Both the position numbers and the translations under genes were made by a program. From Gammaproteobacteria bacterium (GTDB taxonomy: Bacteria; Pseudomonadota; Gammaproteobacteria; SZUA-152), in assembly GCA_024762755.1 (NCBI GenBank), contig JANTGX010000152.1:1-5776 (forward strand): a stretch of 5,776 nt of DNA, in the 5' to 3' direction. Shown piece after piece: positions 1 to 5,776 of this stretch (position 1 is its first letter; each line of letters opens with the position of its first letter). The notes under the pieces are model-generated. The model saw only the letters and a program-made list of their open reading frames with translations. It was not told where the DNA came from and ran no database searches.

Positions 1-252
1 CGCGTCGCAGCGTTCGGCGCAATGCTCGGCCCATTGGGCGCTGTGAGGGCTGAGGCCGTGATCCACGTGCAGCGCATCCAGCTGCGCGCCCCCGGGCAGA
101 CCTTCAGCCGAATCGCGCAGGCGGGCCATCAGGTCCAGCAACACCTGCGAGTCAAGGCCGCCGCTGAAGGCCACCCGAAAGCGTCGGGGTTGGATCCCGC
201 GAGGCAGTGCGGGCTGTAGTGCGCTGGGTCGGTCCCCGCGGCGGGCGGGCAT
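1..252 (-). CDS. tilS: tRNA(Ile)-lysidine synthase, N-terminal part (runs off the left edge)
   Basis: TilS uses ATP to attach lysine to C34 of the tRNA-Ile that carries a CAU anticodon, changing its decoding from AUG to AUA; it acts in the cytoplasm. Only the first 84 codons are present. The PP-loop ATP-binding motif SGGLDS is at residues 30-35, preceded by the strand RVAF. The family's second conserved block follows as ALHVDHGLSPHSAQWAEHC at 60-78, with the expected HVDHGL core. The rest of the catalytic domain and the tRNA-binding C-terminal domains lie outside the window; the family is usually about 430-450 residues. The ATG lies 7 bases after the accA stop, with a GAGG 12 bases upstream inside the accA end, so translation is probably coupled to accA. 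The leader before the PP-loop is roughly ten residues longer than in E. coli. The next in-frame ATG is codon 42, beyond the motif, so the ATG at 252 is the likely start. Confidence 0.94.
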   Translation of the reverse strand, partial: MPARRGDRPSALQPALPRGIQPRRFRVAFSGGLDSQVLLDLMARLRDSAEGLPGGAQLDALHVDHGLSPHSAQWAEHCAERCDA

Positions 253-259
253 GTCGGTC

Positions 260-1219
260 TCAGGCCTCGGCGTAGTTTCCGTACTGCATCAAGCGCTGAT
301 AGCGGGTCTCCAGCAGCTTGTCAAGGGGGATGCTGTCGAGCACCTCGAGGTTCTCCAGCAGGGCGCTCTTCAGGCGCTGGGCCATGGCATCCATGTCGCG
401 GTGGGCACCGCCCAGGGGCTCGGCCACCACCTGGTCCACCAGGCCCAGCTCCTTCAGACGCCCGGCCGTGATCCCCATCACCTCCGCCGCCTCGGCGGCC
501 TTCTCGGCGCTCTTCCACAGGATGGTGGAACAGCCCTCGGGGGAGATCACCGAGTAGGTACTGTACTGCAGCATCAGCAGGCGATCACCGACGCCAATGG
601 CCAGCGCGCCGCCGGAGCCGCCCTCACCGATCACGCTGCAGACGATGGGGGTCTTCAGCTGCGCCATGACGAACAGATTCCGCGCGATGGCCTCGCTCTG
701 ACCGCGCTCCTCGGCGTCGATACCGGGATAGGCGCCGGGGGTGTCGATGAAAGTGAAGATGGGCATCTTGAAGCGCTCGGCCATCTCCATCAGGCGCTTC
801 GCCTTGCGATAGCCCTCGGGGCGCGGCATGGCGAAATTGCGCTTCAGCTTCTCCGTGGTATCACGGCCCTTCTGCTGGCCGATGACCATGATCGGACGCC
901 CCTCCAGACGGGCGATGCCACCGACGATGGCCGGGTCGTCGGCAAAGGCGCGGTCGCCGTGCAACTCTTCGAAGTCGGTGAAGATGCGCTCGATGTAGTC
1001 CAGGGTGTAGGGACGCTGGGGATGGCGAGCCAGCTGAGACACCTGCCAGGCGTCCAACTTGGAGAAGATGGATTCGGTCAGCTCACGGCTCTTGGTCTGC
1101 AGCCGGGCGATCTCTTCGCTGATGTTGATCTCGCTGTCGGAGCCGACATAGCGCAGCTCTTCGATCTTCGCCTCCAGCTCGGCGATGGGTTGTTCGAATT
1201 CGAGGAAATTCATGTTCAT
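260..1219 (-). CDS. accA: acetyl-CoA carboxylase carboxyltransferase subunit alpha
   Basis: With AccD this subunit forms the A2B2 carboxyltransferase that moves the carboxyl group from carboxybiotin on AccB to acetyl-CoA, giving malonyl-CoA for fatty acid synthesis in the cytoplasm. The 319-residue length equals that of E. coli AccA, and similarity runs end to end: NFLEFEQPIAELEAKIEEL at 4-22, the ARHPQRPYTLDY block at 64-75, and FTFIDTPGAYPG at 155-166. The glycine-rich GEGGSGGALAIG at 198-209 and SPEGC at 226-230 belong to the crotonase-like active-site fold. The start gives MNMNFLEFEQ, which aligns residue for residue with E. coli MSLNFLDFEQ, so I prefer the ATG at 1219 over the one six bases downstream at 1213. 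Neither has a good Shine-Dalgarno; the leader is rich in C and T. tilS follows after 7 bases. The gene looks intact. Confidence 0.98.
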   Translation of the reverse strand: MNMNFLEFEQPIAELEAKIEELRYVGSDSEINISEEIARLQTKSRELTESIFSKLDAWQVSQLARHPQRPYTLDYIERIFTDFEELHGDRAFADDPAIVGGIARLEGRPIMVIGQQKGRDTTEKLKRNFAMPRPEGYRKAKRLMEMAERFKMPIFTFIDTPGAYPGIDAEERGQSEAIARNLFVMAQLKTPIVCSVIGEGGSGGALAIGVGDRLLMLQYSTYSVISPEGCSTILWKSAEKAAEAAEVMGITAGRLKELGLVDQVVAEPLGGAHRDMDAMAQRLKSALLENLEVLDSIPLDKLLETRYQRLMQYGNYAEA

Positions 1220-1260
1220 GGGAAATGACCGGATGTGTCGGATGGCAGGAGAAGCTGGCG

Positions 1261-1266
1261 ATTTTA
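1261..1266 (-). promoter_or_regulatory. possible -10 box for accA
   Basis: The minus strand reads TAAAAT here, five of six matches to the sigma-70 -10 consensus, in the locally AT-rich stretch GTAAAACGGGTAAAAT inside otherwise GC-rich sequence. A start site about 7 bases downstream would give accA a leader of about 35 bases. I found no convincing -35 hexamer at 16-18 bases upstream, so this is a weak call. Its support is the AT-rich composition and its position in the 280-base gap before accA. Confidence 0.28.
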
Positions 1267-1320
1267 CCCGTTTTACGCCGCGGATGCCTCAGTTTGTGGC
1301 AGCCATCACCCTCGATCCAC

Positions 1321-1372
1321 CATCGCAGGAGCGGACACCCTGGCCGCGATGACACGGGTGGTAAACCATCGC
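1321..1372 (-). repeat. three-arm inverted repeat GCGATG / CATCGC / GCGATG
   Basis: On the minus strand, arm A GCGATG (1372 to 1367), arm B CATCGC (1351 to 1346) and arm C GCGATG (1326 to 1321) occur in order. A-B pairing gives a 6-bp stem with a 15-base loop. B-C pairing gives a 6-bp stem with a 19-base loop, extendable by two G-C pairs across a bulged T. The two pairings exclude each other. The A and C copies share GCGATGGT. No T-run follows, so this is not an intrinsic terminator by sequence. The stems are short, and chance occurrence in GC-rich DNA is possible. Confidence 0.35.
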
Positions 1373-1433
1373 TGCCCACGGGCCCGCTCCTTGTATGTTT
1401 CGCGCACCGTGGATTGGGCTGAGCGAATCGATG

Positions 1434-1455
1434 CCCAACGGTCGGGATCGTTGGG
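1434..1455 (-). other. hairpin downstream of dnaE (7-bp perfect stem)
   Basis: The minus strand carries CCCAACG, an 8-base spacer, then CGTTGGG, a perfect 7-bp stem starting 44 bases after the dnaE stop. No T-run follows it, so it is not a classical intrinsic terminator. It may stabilise the 3' end of dnaE mRNA or mark a factor-dependent end. Its left arm overlaps the right arm of a second possible stem, GGGGT (1467-1471) with ACCCC (1453-1457), so only one of the two can form at a time. Confidence 0.4.
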
Positions 1456-1499
1456 GTTCGTTCCTCACCCCGACACGCTGACTGTATGTCCAAGACGGC

Positions 1500-4952
<3,453 letters not shown>

Positions 4953-4968
4953 GGGGCGCAAGTTTCCG

Positions 4969-4981
4969 CCCTCGGCGAGGG
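4969..4981 (-). promoter_or_regulatory. putative dnaE ribosome-binding site inside a small hairpin
   Basis: The minus strand reads CCCTC-GCC-GAGGG, a 5-bp perfect stem with a 3-base loop. Its right arm contains GAGG, the best Shine-Dalgarno candidate before dnaE. GAGG ends 8 bases before the in-frame TTG at 4961 but 17 bases before the family-like ATG at 4952. GGCGGA just downstream (4965-4970) ends 12 bases before the ATG and could serve it instead. The pairing could mask the ribosome site, but nothing here shows that it does. Confidence 0.35.
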
Positions 4982-5024
4982 AACTTCAAGACTTGACAGA
5001 CCGCTCGGGCGGGTACGGATAGCG

Positions 5025-5684
5025 CTAGTGACCGGGCGTGTCACCGGCCAGCTCCGCGAGGGCCTCGCGGGCCTCTTCGCGGACCTCGGCGTCGTCGTCG
5101 TCGAGGCAGGCGCGCAGGCAGTCGAGGGCCGCCGGGGCGCCGCTGAGGGCCAGGTAGTGGCAGGCGTCGAGGCGGATGCGGGGGTCATCGTGGCGGCTCA
5201 GCTCACACAGCCTGGGCACCTGTTCGGCGAGCACCGGCTCACCGGCGAAGGTCTCCATCACGGCGCCGATACCGATACGCACCTGCAACGCCGTGTCGGG
5301 CTCGGCGAGCAGGTCCAACAGGGCGGCGAAGTGCGCCGGCTGGCGACGCAGGATGGCCGTGGCCTGATCCAGCCGACCGCTGGCCAACAATTCGGCCAGG
5401 TAGGCGGCCATGCCCTCCCGGGTGCCGGCACGGGCCAGCCACTGGCGCAGCTCGTCGAGGGAGAGCAGGCCCTGCAGTTCGAAGGGCCCGAGACGCAACC
5501 AGGGCACGGAGCGCACGCCCAGCTCCGCCGCCACCGACGGCCGGCGGGTGACGTTGATCACCTCCAGGCGGGCGATCTCCCCCTGTTTGACCAGCTCGCC
5601 CAGGGCGGCCAGCACCGCGGCGCAGTGGGGACAACCACTGCCCACTAGCAACAGGGCTTCGGTCTCTGCCGCCTCGCCGGTCAT
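5025..5684 (-). CDS. thioredoxin-like domain fused to HEAT-type repeats
   Basis: A 219-residue protein of unknown specific role. Residues 9-85 look like a small thioredoxin/glutaredoxin-type fold: strand ALLLVGSG, redox motif CPHC at 18-21, helix, strand ARLEVINVT at 38-46, and SVPW at 59-62 with the proline (P61) where thioredoxins have cis-Pro. Residues about 90-215 are helical, with at least two HEAT/PBS-lyase-like units: DDPRIRLDACHYLALSG at 166-182 and DAEVREEAREALAELAG at 198-214, each a D-x-x-h-R-x-x-A pattern after an amphipathic helix. I infer a dithiol-disulfide or thiol-carrier domain tethered to a protein-interaction scaffold. There is no signal peptide or membrane segment, so it should be cytoplasmic. 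The ATG overlaps the upstream stop as TGATG and lacks a clear Shine-Dalgarno, which points to translational coupling. dnaE follows after 72 bases with no convincing terminator between. The fold calls rest on motifs; the reaction and partners cannot be read from sequence. Confidence 0.85.
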   Translation of the reverse strand: MTGEAAETEALLLVGSGCPHCAAVLAALGELVKQGEIARLEVINVTRRPSVAAELGVRSVPWLRLGPFELQGLLSLDELRQWLARAGTREGMAAYLAELLASGRLDQATAILRRQPAHFAALLDLLAEPDTALQVRIGIGAVMETFAGEPVLAEQVPRLCELSRHDDPRIRLDACHYLALSGAPAALDCLRACLDDDDAEVREEAREALAELAGDTPGH

Positions 5685-5776
5685 CAGTGGATCTGCGACA
5701 GGGGGATGGCGAATTGTTTCTGGTAGTCCTCGTCAAACACCAGATTGATGGTGAAGGCGTCCCCCTCCCCGTCGAT
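5684..5776 (-). CDS. unrecognised protein, last 30 residues (runs off the right edge)
   Basis: A minus-strand frame is open from the right edge to a TGA at 5684-5686. It encodes the 30-residue tail IDGEGDAFTINLVFDEDYQ followed by KQFAIPLSQIH. The support is the TGATG overlap with the start of the thioredoxin-HEAT gene, a typical operon junction, and a sensible composition: alternating hydrophobic residues (FTINLVF, FAIPL) that suggest beta strands, plus acidic turns. I do not recognise the family, and the fragment is too short to assign a function. The tight overlap suggests it is made together with the thioredoxin-HEAT protein and may act with it. Confidence 0.68.
   Translation of the reverse strand: MDGEGDAFTINLVFDEDYQKQFAIPLSQIH

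Noticed and set aside
251..1228. A 325-codon plus-strand open frame opposite accA
   Set aside because: It mirrors accA almost exactly, shows no domain motif, and has the same GC-driven composition as the other antisense frames.
1289..1369. Small minus-strand frame of 26 codons starting at the ATG at 1369
   Set aside because: It has no ribosome site at a good distance and no recognisable sequence, and it lies inside the repeat-rich non-coding gap; nothing supports it as a gene.
1379..1386. CGGGCCCG 8-base palindrome as an operator
   Set aside because: A pure G/C palindrome of this size is common by chance in GC-rich DNA, and no second copy or known operator match was seen.
4993..4998. TTGACA on the plus strand, a perfect -35 hexamer
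   Set aside because: No acceptable -10 box lies 16-18 bases downstream (the sequence there is CGGATA), and there is no plus-strand gene for it to drive.
4999..5024. Short CCGC/GCGG stem after the thioredoxin-HEAT stop as a terminator
   Set aside because: The stem is only 4 bp and no T-run follows on the minus strand, so it does not support termination before dnaE.

Overview
The window is GC-rich bacterial chromosome, and every gene I can support lies on the minus strand. Read in the direction of transcription (right to left) the order is: the 3' end of an unrecognised gene (5684-5776), a thioredoxin-like/HEAT-repeat fusion protein (5025-5684), dnaE (1500-4952), accA (260-1219), and the first 84 codons of tilS (1-252). 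DnaE and AccA resemble the Escherichia coli proteins closely from end to end, and the dnaE-accA-tilS order is typical of Gammaproteobacteria. I infer a high-GC gammaproteobacterium; the sequence does not let me name a genus.

Region 1-1219 holds tilS (tRNA-Ile lysidine synthase) 7 bases downstream of accA (alpha subunit of acetyl-CoA carboxylase carboxyltransferase), so the two are probably co-transcribed. Region 1220-1499 is the only sizeable non-coding stretch, 280 bases between dnaE and accA. It contains several inverted repeats, a possible -10 box for accA and no clear intrinsic terminator. Region 1500-4952 is an intact replicative DNA polymerase III alpha subunit with its catalytic aspartates and a beta-clamp binding motif. 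Upstream, a 72-base gap leads to the thioredoxin-HEAT gene, whose ATG overlaps the preceding gene's stop by one base (TGATG).

The core is housekeeping: chromosome replication, the first committed step of fatty acid synthesis and tRNA anticodon modification. The accessory part is the thioredoxin-HEAT gene and its overlapping, truncated partner. They sit where E. coli carries rnhB, and they are the best candidates for undescribed biology here. I see no mobile element, CRISPR array, tRNA or rRNA. The long open frames on the plus strand are best explained as GC-rich shadows of the real genes.
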